Positions 6,426 to 15,800 of a DNA stretch of 29,003 bases are shown here, piece by piece (position 1 is the first letter of the stretch; the number at the start of each line of letters is the position of its first letter). A program made the position numbers and the translations under genes. The notes beneath the pieces are model-generated. The model was not told the origin of the DNA and searched no databases. It saw only the letters and a program-made list of their open reading frames with translations. This DNA comes from a virus, in IMG/VR virus record IMGVR_UViG_3300028383_000229, positions 1-29,003 of that record. One strand, 5' to 3'.

Positions 6426-8988
6426 CTAGATTGAATTGATAATTTCCAAAAACTATGTATTTTTCTCTAGCGCTTTCGGCTGTAGATTCCACAATCAGCC
6501 TGTCCACGTCAAATTCAAATGATCTAAAATCGATGTCTTTTGTTCTTATTCCAGACAGAATGCGCTTGCTTTCTCCTGGTTTGCAGTAGGCTAGAGGCAC
6601 TGCTAGTGTATAGCCTAGTTCTTGCACTGTTCCTGGTTGTGCTGTTCTCATCCAAAGGGGGAGAAAATTTCTTTCAGTAGCACCTACCTCACGCAATTGA
6701 TCTCTAAAATTTGATATGTTTGTGATATATCTTGTAGTGTCATTTACGTTAGAAACTTTGATAGAATTTGAGTCAGTGGTAATAGTATTTTCAGGAGACT
6801 GTTCAAATACCAAATTCGTTGAACTGCCAAATTCATAATCAGGTTCTAGCAGGGTTCCGTCTCTCGTTTCCAAAACAGAATCATATTCAAGAAACCAGCT
6901 TACTCCATTATCACGAGTTTCAATATCTAGCGTGTTACCAAAATATATTTCGTTGAATGGAAAAAGCCTAGTGCCCACAGTGAGATTATTGATAGGCCTA
7001 TTTTCAAATTCATTTCCTCTGCGTATAGAATTTACAAGGATTTTATCAGAATTAGAAATTGAGATCTTTTTTCTTACCTTGCTATTCTTTTCATAAGGAT
7101 CATATAAGTCGAGATAGACTACTTCGTATAAAACTGTGTTTGTTCCCGGAGCCCTTGCCACCGCAGCCTTTACATCTCGAATTTTGAGAGTTTTCCTACT
7201 GGCATATTTTGCATAAGCTGCTACATACTGTTCAATTTCGCTCTGTTCTAGTCCTGCAAAAACAAGGATTTTTGGATCTGTCTGTATCCCAAATCTCGGA
7301 TCATTGCTCCTATAAATTGCAGATGCATCAAATATTTCTGAATCACTTACAAGGTCTCTAAACTTCTGTCTTTGATCTGCAGGTAGTAGTGGCTTGTAAT
7401 ACACATCACTGTAAACTTTATCATCTTTGTCGGTGACAGATATTGTGAAGGTTCTTTCGATTTCAGAAAAGCCAAACTGGTCTCTTGCTTTAATTGTAAA
7501 TTCGTAATCTGTAGGACCATCTACAGCCTCGCTTGAAATCTTGCCAAAGATTTCGCCTGTGAATGATAGAGTAAGGCCGGGAGGTAAATCACCAGATTCA
7601 AGGTTGTATAACAAAAACGAATCAGGAACATTAGACTGTGCTTCTACTTTGAATAAACTTACATGATTCGAAGGCACTGTTCCCAGGTCAGGATCAGTTA
7701 GCCATTGTATTGTGCTGTCTATTTCGCCTAACAGCTTAACAGTAAAAGTTTTACTTTCGTCTGCAATTTCAGTGGTTTGAGAACTTATGCGTCTAGCGTT
7801 AACAGTAAATTTATATTCAATTGTGACTGCCGGCTGGTAAGGCACTCTGCCAAAGATTTCTCCCGAAGTTTGATCAATTTCGGTGCCAGGAGGTAATTCG
7901 CTTTTTGTTTCTGGTTGGATAACTTCAAAGTCATCTTCATCTTCTGCAGCGACATTGTTAATTTCGTCAACAGGCACTTCTTGTGAAATTTCCCAAAAAC
8001 CTTCTACTTCCTCCTGAGTTTCTTTGATTAGATAAGTTCCGGGGTTTGTATCTCTCACTTCATATACTACTCTACCGGGTAGTGTGTTTGTGTCTATCAC
8101 TTCTAGAAATAGTGTAATAAAGTTGTTAGCACGTTTGAATCCTAGATTGCTCGGGGTTAACCAAACAGGAGTGCGCAGGAAGGTATTATCTGAAGTAAAC
8201 ACCCCTGTTCCCACTTGCATAATTGTGTTATCTGCTCTTAGAAAGTCGTCTCCTACTACAAAGATTTTGAATGTTCTTTTTGTTACAGAATCACCGTCTG
8301 ACACTGATACCGTAAATTCAAAATATCTATTAAGCTTTCTGGGTGTGCGTGCTTCGCTATAAAAATCATAAAGTCCTACATCGTAAAATTCTGGACTTTC
8401 GAATCTTCCTCCCTCCCTTAGAGCAAAGTCGTACGGATATCGATCAAATCTCGATTCGTCATATGCGCCATCTCCGGCTTGCTTTTCCAATCCTAAAATT
8501 GGATCAACTATACCAGTCAATCTTCCAGATTCTGAGAGGCTAATACCGGGCGGAAGCTCGCCGTCACCACTTGCTATGAAATATTTTAAAGTCTGTCCTG
8601 CAGCGACGTCTGGATCTGTAGCTTCTAATTGAAAATCAACAAAACCGTTATCCAGTATATAAAAGGCATCCCCTTTCCCTATAGGAAGTAGTCCTGAATC
8701 AGTTTGCCATTCAGGATCATTTGATCCGATAACAGTGACGGAAAATGTTCTATCAGCAAAGCTCGCGCCATTAAATGCTCTAAGGACAAATCTAAATTCT
8801 GTTTCTCTTGAAACTTGAGCAGGCGTTCCTTGAATTGTTGTGCCCTCAATAAATAAACCGTCGGGCAGTTTGCCAGTAATGACCGAAACGCTGGAATTCG
8901 ATTGTACCGGTAAGTCGATTGTAACAGACTCACCTTCATTTACATTTGCAAGTTCAAATCCGCTTGTTTCGTTCCAAATTTCAGTCAT
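6421..8988 (-). CDS. large virion protein with repeated Ig/cadherin-like domains
   Basis: An 855-residue structural protein. At least four segments carry the signature of putative Ig domains (He_PIG type), LPxG-x-hydrophobic-x-x-G-x-hydrophobic-x-G: LPDGLFIEGTTIQGTP near residue 43, ELPPGISLSESGRLTGIV near 145, ELPPGTEIDQTSGEIFGRV near 364 and DLPPGLTLSFTGEIFGKI near 470. Each is followed by a strand with FTV or FTI before the next repeat. The last third (about 520-855) is different and unassigned. Such domains occur in phage tail or head decorations and in adhesins. Binding of host surface glycans is an inference. The ATG follows the stop of the 242-codon gene immediately (TAAATG). Confidence 0.8.
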   Translation of the reverse strand: MTEIWNETSGFELANVNEGESVTIDLPVQSNSSVSVITGKLPDGLFIEGTTIQGTPAQVSRETEFRFVLRAFNGASFADRTFSVTVIGSNDPEWQTDSGLLPIGKGDAFYILDNGFVDFQLEATDPDVAAGQTLKYFIASGDGELPPGISLSESGRLTGIVDPILGLEKQAGDGAYDESRFDRYPYDFALREGGRFESPEFYDVGLYDFYSEARTPRKLNRYFEFTVSVSDGDSVTKRTFKIFVVGDDFLRADNTIMQVGTGVFTSDNTFLRTPVWLTPSNLGFKRANNFITLFLEVIDTNTLPGRVVYEVRDTNPGTYLIKETQEEVEGFWEISQEVPVDEINNVAAEDEDDFEVIQPETKSELPPGTEIDQTSGEIFGRVPYQPAVTIEYKFTVNARRISSQTTEIADESKTFTVKLLGEIDSTIQWLTDPDLGTVPSNHVSLFKVEAQSNVPDSFLLYNLESGDLPPGLTLSFTGEIFGKISSEAVDGPTDYEFTIKARDQFGFSEIERTFTISVTDKDDKVYSDVYYKPLLPADQRQKFRDLVSDSEIFDASAIYRSNDPRFGIQTDPKILVFAGLEQSEIEQYVAAYAKYASRKTLKIRDVKAAVARAPGTNTVLYEVVYLDLYDPYEKNSKVRKKISISNSDKILVNSIRRGNEFENRPINNLTVGTRLFPFNEIYFGNTLDIETRDNGVSWFLEYDSVLETRDGTLLEPDYEFGSSTNLVFEQSPENTITTDSNSIKVSNVNDTTRYITNISNFRDQLREVGATERNFLPLWMRTAQPGTVQELGYTLAVPLAYCKPGESKRILSGIRTKDIDFRSFEFDVDRLIVESTAESAREKYIVFGNYQFNLA

Positions 8989-9717
8989 TTATGACAGTGT
9001 TCCCAGATCAACATCAAATTCAACAAACCCGGTGTCTGCGTCGTCTATTGGACCAAAATCAAGATCTTCTTTCAGGACGAGATAGTCTAGAAACGAAGCG
9101 ATTCTTGTTTGAACAATTTTTCCAAAGTCCCAATTGTTATCGAAGTATGCATTGATGTCTCTAATATCTATATCATACACTGTGCCTTCAAGTGGTCCGT
9201 CGAATTTATCTGCACTAACAGTTCCTGCGTTATTGATATTATATCCGCGTGCTTCTAATTTTGTACTTAATCTAGGAGACGTGTCGTGTGCTAGCACACC
9301 TTCGTCAGCAAGGTCTACAAAAACTGTATTTGATGCTGGCACTGTTCTTGTGGTGATAACAGATCCGCCATTGATTTGAACGTGGGGAGACGGAGCATTC
9401 AGCGTAAGGCTGCCTTCATCCGTTAAAACTAAGATATCACTTATTCCTCCTTCGCTGTTGATTGTAATAGACGAATTATTTGAACTAAGAGAAATGTTAC
9501 TTCCACCTATGAGTTCTTTGAAATTTAGAGTATTTGAATCTTTTGATGCATAGATTCCTTCGCCAGCACCTCCTAGATTATTGCCTTCTATTGCAGGTTC
9601 CTGTGCTGCATTCTCAAGATAAAGCAGATTATTGTTAACCTTGATAAAGGCTTCTCTAAGATCGTCGCCAGTGCCATCGTTTGCAATATTACCTACATTA
9701 ATAGTTTGGATTGTCAT
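8989..9717 (-). CDS. virion/tail-fibre-like protein with GNxANDGTGD motif
   Basis: A 242-residue protein. It opens MTIQTINVGNIANDGTGDDL followed by REAFIKVNNNLLYLE, the same element that begins the 2551-residue protein, then becomes Gly/Ser/Asn-rich and beta-strand-like, with the C-terminal 50 residues acidic. No enzymatic motif is seen. A small attachment protein or fibre segment of the tail is inferred from motif and neighbours. It has its own late promoter (AATAAATA at 9743-9736) and a GGGG-type ribosome-binding site, so it may be made in a different amount from the upstream 709-residue fibre. Confidence 0.75.
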   Translation of the reverse strand: MTIQTINVGNIANDGTGDDLREAFIKVNNNLLYLENAAQEPAIEGNNLGGAGEGIYASKDSNTLNFKELIGGSNISLSSNNSSITINSEGGISDILVLTDEGSLTLNAPSPHVQINGGSVITTRTVPASNTVFVDLADEGVLAHDTSPRLSTKLEARGYNINNAGTVSADKFDGPLEGTVYDIDIRDINAYFDNNWDFGKIVQTRIASFLDYLVLKEDLDFGPIDDADTGFVEFDVDLGTLS

Positions 9718-9735
9718 ATCTGTCCCCGTGTTTAT

Positions 9736-9743
9736 TATTTATT
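9736..9743 (-). promoter_or_regulatory. T4-type late promoter
   Basis: The minus strand reads AATAAATA, a full NATAAATA match that overlaps the stop codon of the 709-codon gene. It lies 18 bases ahead of the ATG at 9717, with GGGGA in between as ribosome-binding site. Confidence 0.65.
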
Positions 9744-11871
9744 AGGCACTTCCGCCTAGAGCGGTAACCGCTGCGGCTAGTCTATCAAGTGCTTCTGACA
9801 CTGTTTCAGGTGCAGGCGTTGCCCAGTCACTTGTTGTAGTAGCAGAATAAGGTAGATTGCCATTTACGCTGTCTACTAAGGTGACATCTGCTGCAGAAAG
9901 GACATCACCTGTAAAGGCAGAAGCAGTAACCGACGTGAACTCAACGTCGTCGGTGGTACCTACGGATTGACCGATTGCTATTGTGCCAGCAGAGTAGGTA
10001 ACTCCTGTACCTCCTGATAGATGAGAATCTACTAGACCGTCTGCATAATAGAGATTAGAAGTGCCTTCTGTTAAATCATCTGTGCTTTTACCCGAAAAGT
10101 CACTGTCAAAATCTGTGGATTTGTAGGTTATAACTTCTAGCGCGCCGGTGTTAATGTCAAGAGTAATGTCACCTACAGGCGTAAGCAGACTTCGCACTTC
10201 TTCGGCAGTTCTCTCTTCGAAATCAAAATTACCTGTACTAGCATTATAGGTTAAATCTCCGCTTGCAGAAAATGTCGCCCTGGCTCTGCTTTCACTGAAG
10301 TATAGATTACTTGAACCTTCTGACAAATCGTCAGTGGTATGATTTGAAATGTCACTCACGGTACCTGAAACATTCGCTTGTACAGTTCCAGCAACGAAGG
10401 TTTCGGCTCCGACAGTCCAATAATCGTTAGTCTCGTCCCATACTAGAGTCTTGTTTGATTGTGTACCCCTATTAACTTCTATTCCAGAATCTTCTGATGG
10501 AGTATCTCCGGTATAATCTGAATTTAAAAGAATAGTATTATCAGCAAGATTGATAGTTTCTGTGTTTACAGTTGTGGTTGTTCCTGATACAGTAAAATTT
10601 CCATTCACTGTGACATCATTGAAAGCAACATTGTCGCCTGTGCCGACAGCTTGGCCAATTGATATTTCGCCGCCGGAGAAAGAGACTCCTGTTCCTCCAT
10701 TTAGATAGTTTTCTACCAATGAATTTGCATAGTAAAGATTAGACGTTCCTTCGGATAGATCGTCGGTGGAATTATTACCGAGATTGACAGTAGCATCTGT
10801 AGCATTTATCATTTCTATATCGTCGTCAGCATAAACACTACCGTATAAATCACTGGTGACTTTGGTACTTGTGATATTATTAAATGTAACATCGTCGGTT
10901 GTGTTAACAGGCTGTCCTATGCTAATATCGCCTGCGTCATATGAAACCCCAGTACCTCCTGACAAGTGATCGTCAACTAAACTGTCAGAAAAGTATCTAT
11001 TCAGTGTGCCTTCAGGAAGATCGTCTGTAGTGTTGTTTTCAAGGAAAACGGTGTTGTTAGTAGCGTCTAATAGCACCGCGCCATTTGAAATAGATACAAC
11101 GTTACCGGTCAAAGATGACACAACAGAAGCGAAACTAACATTATCACCTGTTCCACTTCGTGCAAAATTTGTTCCGGTGATGCTTGCACCGTTGAAATCA
11201 AAAGTTGTTGAAGATTTTATAATGACATTTCCGTCAATACTAACATCTGTTTGATTAGCATCATTTCCGATGATAACATTGCCTATGCCGCTAAACCTAC
11301 CTATTTCAATTTGACCGTTGTTAACAGAGTCTATTGTTACGTAGTTGTCTGCAGTAACAGATAAATTTCCTTCACTGTTTGTAACGGATTCTGTGTCTAC
11401 TGGGCCAGTAACCTTTGAATTCAAACCATCTACTAGCATGGTACTATCATCGGAAAAAACAGATCCTATAAGATCACCTTCGAATATGTTTGCTCGGAAC
11501 GTCTCTGTGCCTATGCTCCATTTGTCATCTGCCTCGTCCCACAATAGAGATTTGTTTCCAGCTTGATCTCTATTAACAACTATGCCAGCATCTTCTGAAG
11601 GTGTGCTACCTGAATAATCACTGTTCAACACAATTTGATTATCTGCAAGAGTAACTTCCTCAGTATTAACAGTTGTGGTTGTGCCCTGTACTGTAAGATC
11701 ACCGTTTACAACTAGATTGTTAAAATTAGCGTCAAATTCTTCTGTGCCCTGTAAAAGATCTGCTAGTAAGGTTTTTTTAGTTGTAGAACCGTCATTTAAT
11801 ATAAGCACATCGTCTGGAGTAATATCTCCTGCGCCCGCTGTTGGTAATTCTGATATCTTTTTAACTGCCAT
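9742..11871 (-). CDS. repetitive tail-fibre-like protein
   Basis: A 709-residue protein built from repeats. The block VNGDLTVQGTTTTVNTE...GTETF (residues 53-125) recurs at 417-492 with the same order of motifs: LADNxIxLNSDY, TPSEDxGI, NKxLxWDE. A second module, TDDLxEGTxNxYxxxxxV then LxGGTGV then IxIGQ, appears at about 282-330, 368-416 and 597-645, with a partial copy at 513-536. The C-terminus EALDRLAAAVTALGG is a likely trimerising helix. Repeats of this kind are known from cyanophage and pelagiphage tail fibres. No catalytic residues are visible. Its start follows the stop of the 316-codon gene by three bases. Confidence 0.85.
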   Translation of the reverse strand: MAVKKISELPTAGAGDITPDDVLILNDGSTTKKTLLADLLQGTEEFDANFNNLVVNGDLTVQGTTTTVNTEEVTLADNQIVLNSDYSGSTPSEDAGIVVNRDQAGNKSLLWDEADDKWSIGTETFRANIFEGDLIGSVFSDDSTMLVDGLNSKVTGPVDTESVTNSEGNLSVTADNYVTIDSVNNGQIEIGRFSGIGNVIIGNDANQTDVSIDGNVIIKSSTTFDFNGASITGTNFARSGTGDNVSFASVVSSLTGNVVSISNGAVLLDATNNTVFLENNTTDDLPEGTLNRYFSDSLVDDHLSGGTGVSYDAGDISIGQPVNTTDDVTFNNITSTKVTSDLYGSVYADDDIEMINATDATVNLGNNSTDDLSEGTSNLYYANSLVENYLNGGTGVSFSGGEISIGQAVGTGDNVAFNDVTVNGNFTVSGTTTTVNTETINLADNTILLNSDYTGDTPSEDSGIEVNRGTQSNKTLVWDETNDYWTVGAETFVAGTVQANVSGTVSDISNHTTDDLSEGSSNLYFSESRARATFSASGDLTYNASTGNFDFEERTAEEVRSLLTPVGDITLDINTGALEVITYKSTDFDSDFSGKSTDDLTEGTSNLYYADGLVDSHLSGGTGVTYSAGTIAIGQSVGTTDDVEFTSVTASAFTGDVLSAADVTLVDSVNGNLPYSATTTSDWATPAPETVSEALDRLAAAVTALGGSA
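10396..10623 (-). repeat. internal gene repeat, copy 2
   Basis: Codes for residues 417-492 of the 709-residue fibre and matches residues 53-125 (copy 1 at 11497-11715). Conserved words in the same order are TTTTVNTE, LADN, LNSDY, TPSED and the W-D-E with TF ending. The copies have diverged at many positions, so the duplication is not recent. Confidence 0.75.
11497..11715 (-). repeat. internal gene repeat, copy 1
   Basis: Codes for residues 53-125 of the 709-residue fibre. It pairs with the copy at 10396-10623, about 0.9 kb further along the gene. Confidence 0.75.
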
Positions 11872-11874
11872 TGG

Positions 11875-12825
11875 TTACCCCGTGCTATCTCCAAAGTCTA
11901 TTGCGTCACCGCTTTCTGTGTTTATTTCCACGCCGTCTTCTGTTTCGATAACGTCATACTGCACTATTGGTATCCAGTGTCCGCCCAAATACTTGTAATA
12001 GATATTATTATCTGTCTCTAACCACTCGTCACCTGGTAGAGGATTGTTTGGTTCTAATGCCTGTTCCACATACGGATTTCGCCAAACAAAACCGCCTTCT
12101 CCTGTGCTTTGTAAAGAATCGCCTACTTCGCCTGTATCTGTGACGTCTAGGTGAGCTGAAGTGATACTGTTATCTGTTACAGAAATTGCGCCGTTCTGAT
12201 AAGTGATAGTAGAATCTGTTGAAATGTATGCATCGAGAGATGTAGGATTTAGATAGCCAGAATCGTTATCAAATCTAGAATTTTTCTGAGGCCTGTTAAC
12301 AATCTCTCCCCATTTAACAAAAGCAGGCCGCCACGCGCCGTTTTCAAACTTTAAATATTTGTTCGTAGTATTGCCTGTTATTACAACATCATTTAAATCA
12401 CTTATAGAATTATTTGTTAAATCAAATTGATCATCAATATTTCCTGGTACAAATTCGCCTTCTTCTGAATCATATATCAGTGCCTGTCCGTTTTGTGGTT
12501 CTGCCTCTGAAACACCTCCTAGTTGTCGAATAGAAATAGGTAGATTATTTTTTCTCAGCAATTCTGGTATGTCTGTTAGATCATCCCAGCTTCCACTAAA
12601 TCCTGAAGGAACATTTGCTATAAGATCATCGTAGTCACCTGTAAAAGCAATCTCGTTAAGTGTTCTACCATCTACCTGTAACGCCACGGTGTCAACAGTC
12701 CCGGTCTGTATGCTGTCTGCTTTTACAATACCAGAATTTTCTAGGTTTAAATTATCACCAGACGGTAATTCTTTTATCTTGTTGCCATCTGATATATCAA
12801 CTATTAATGGGAATCTATCTGCCAT
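11875..12825 (-). CDS. tail-fibre-like structural protein
   Basis: A 316-residue protein opening MADRFPLIVDISDGNKIKEL, then PSGDNLNLENSGI, a start I associate with tail proteins of marine T4-like phages. A middle segment contains SWDDLTDIPELL and a later WGEIVNRP, both reminiscent of the short loop repeats in phage fibres. The last 80 residues contain NPLPGDEWLETDNNIYYKY, which resembles C-terminal domains that describe display modules. No enzyme motif is found. Its ATG overlaps the stop of the 2551-codon gene by one base (TAATG), so it is strictly coupled to it. Confidence 0.8.
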   Translation of the reverse strand: MADRFPLIVDISDGNKIKELPSGDNLNLENSGIVKADSIQTGTVDTVALQVDGRTLNEIAFTGDYDDLIANVPSGFSGSWDDLTDIPELLRKNNLPISIRQLGGVSEAEPQNGQALIYDSEEGEFVPGNIDDQFDLTNNSISDLNDVVITGNTTNKYLKFENGAWRPAFVKWGEIVNRPQKNSRFDNDSGYLNPTSLDAYISTDSTITYQNGAISVTDNSITSAHLDVTDTGEVGDSLQSTGEGGFVWRNPYVEQALEPNNPLPGDEWLETDNNIYYKYLGGHWIPIVQYDVIETEDGVEINTESGDAIDFGDSTG

Positions 12826-15800
12826 TATACTCTTCCTACTACTACTTCAACGGTGTCTTTGCCGTCTGTTGTCTTGTCTTGCAGAGCTTTACCTATCACA
12901 GCACCTACTCTAGGATCATTATCTACCACGGCATATTCTGGTATGGCAGACGAAACAAGAAGATCTCCCTTTTCTACTCTGCCTAGCACCTTACATTGAA
13001 CTCTGCCTTGTAGAGCTATGGGAACAGTGTTTTTCTCTTGTAGATCACTGTTCATAAGATAGGCCGGATTTTCTGACACTATACCAGCTATCCTTCTATC
13101 ACCTTTTCTGTCAGTGACAGTTACTTCCTTGTCTCCTCCAAAGATAACCACAGTACCTATATCATAATTGTTATCTGCTTGATAATTCTCAGCTAAGTCG
13201 GCATATTTTGCTTCAGTTGCTACGCCATTGAAAACGTCCGCGTATACAGTGTTGAACCTTGATCCGTTTGCACCAATGTTACGTGAGCTATTGACATCGG
13301 GCAGGACGTTTGAACCTATCCTGGCATTAAATGTTATAGAATCATCTGAATCGGCGCCAATAACTAAATCGTCCAAGATTCTTATTGTATCGGCATCAAT
13401 TACCAGCTTTTCCCCGCCGTTTGTAACGAAGTCTATTACATTTGGACCAGAGTTTGCAAATCCTGTACCGCTTACTACCCCAGGATCTGGTGGTAACCCG
13501 CCTATTGAAATGCCTGTTGAGTTGCCGTCACGCTCGCCTGCAGCTTCGATGAAATTAGTATACATCCAATCTACTGCTAACCATCCTTCGCCTGCAAAGC
13601 CCGAACCTGCTTGGAAGTTGCTTTCCGAAGAGATAGACGTAAGTCCTATATCAACATTTCCAGGAAATCCGGTAACAAGAGATCCAGTTGTATTGCCTTC
13701 TGCTTGAAGTATGCGGGCGCCGCCGGGTGTTTGTAGTCGGAATTCACTGCCCGATACAGTTGCAATATCGGATCCGCCTATCCTGTATCCCTGCGCATCA
13801 AGAAAACCGTTGTCTCTTCTTCGCGCAATTGTGTTACTGCCAACATCTTCCGATATTGGAGTTACACCATACGAGCCAGTATCTAGTTTTACAAGAACAT
13901 CTCCAGGAAAGTTTTCGTCTTCTCTGTCTATTGTATTTGTAAAATCGTCGTCAGCCAGGCCGCCACCGTCACTTATAACCGTAGAAAAACTCACACTGGT
14001 TAGGTTACCTGTTCCGCTGTCTGATCTTCCTAGTACAGTTTGTTCCGGAATGTCTTGGATTTCGGTGTATACAATACCGCCTTCTTTGATTCTTACATAA
14101 CCTTCGTCTATCTCAAAATTTTCATCCGAAAAAGAAGCAAGACCTAGATCAGATTGTACCTTGGTTTCACTGTCCCACCCTGATATCTCATTACTTTCAG
14201 GAAAAAGCACAGCCTTTTGCATATCAAGTTTGCTTTGAAGTATGCCTGCAGAGGAATTTATATCTGCATTAGTAACAGAATCATCTTGAATCTGAAGATC
14301 GTAGGTAACCTCGTCTTCTTGTCTTTCTATGTTTAGATTGATTACACTTGATTCGTTTTCAGCAGCATGGGCTATCTCATCAAACGGACCGTCGGTAATA
14401 GTTGTGCTTGCCAAGCCGTTAGTTACAGTATCTTCGTCTTGGAAATCTGCAAAACTGACCTCGTCGACTGTGGCACTTAGTTCGCCTGATGATGTGCCAG
14501 TTAGCGTATAACTATTATCGGTATCCCAGTCATCTTCTCTACTAAATGCTTCTAACGTTATTACGTCGGTTCCACTTAAATTCCTTGACACCATGCCATT
14601 TGCACCGGTTTCTTCTTGGGTGAGAATTTCTCCTTCAGAAACTGACACATTACCAGACAAAATCAAACGCAGCAGAGGTGAATAGGTAACAATCTGTCTG
14701 CTACCTTCGATTTCGTCGTTTCTTTCTTCTATATCAACAATTTTGCCTTGTTTAAAGCCACTCTGTGACTCTATGTTATCATTTACTTGCCACGGCCCGC
14801 CTATAACAGGCTCTACAAATATTTTTTTCTTTCCTGTTGCAAGGATTATATCGTTCTTTTTAATTGTGTTGACTTCAAGATTTCTTAAGTCTTCTATTGC
14901 ATCATATGCTTGTATTGATGCGTCCACATAACTTTTGCTTGCTGCATCGCTTGCTGATCCCGGAAGAGGCAAATTTTCTAAAGAATTGCCGTTCATGTCC
15001 AAAGGACCCTCCATGCCATTACCGCCAGTCAGCGGCAAGAAGCCCGGACCAATCCTTGTGCCTCCATCATCTGGAGAGTCGAGTACAGCACCTGATGAAA
15101 CATTAAATCCCAACACTCGGTCTATATAACTTGCGGTTGCTCTCTCTGTAGGCACTGCATCACTGGAATTGTCAGAAAAAGTCGAGTCAGCGGAAAATTC
15201 GTTAATGGTTACACCACGTTTGAAGCCAAGTGAGTTAGCACCAGTTAATCCAATACCACCAGAAAATTCTATATCGCCTGTTCCCTGGTTCACAGTAAAG
15301 AACTTGCCTACACGAAAGAATCCGTCTTCGTCTGTGCTAACAAAAAATACTCTGCCTTTCCTACGTTCCTCTACCTGAGCTGCTTCGTCAGGGTCGTTAT
15401 TTGGCTCTCCTAGAATTACATTAGGATAGTTAGAATCATTGTATCCGCCTGTGCCTATCTGAGTAAAATCGTGCCCTGTTGCTCTTAGAAGTGATATTGC
15501 TTGGGTAATTTCTGCCTTGCTTCCACTAGGCAAACCTGCTCTAAATGTTCTTTCATGTGTATTCGGAATGCCTTGGGACAGTCCCACTGTGCCCGATTCA
15601 GATAGATCTGCGTTAACGTCTGTTATTTCTATGTAAGGAACAGTGCTATCCGTTTGATAATCTACAATCTGATGTGTTTTACCAGCATATGAGAATATCA
15701 TGCCACCTTCATAATCTGCGCCGTCGTTTGGCTGTCTTCCTTCAATATCTCGCAAAAGCCTTTCAATTTCATCATCATTAGCAAGCGGTTGGATAGGAAT

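Noticed and set aside
10396-11715. Repeats considered as a CRISPR array or tandem DNA repeats
   Set aside because: The units are long, diverged, in frame and conserved as protein, so they are fibre repeats.
13228-14100. Plus-strand frames opposite the giant tail gene
   Set aside because: The minus-strand frame is uninterrupted for 2551 codons and carries phage fibre motifs; the opposite frames have low-complexity Ser/Pro-rich translations.
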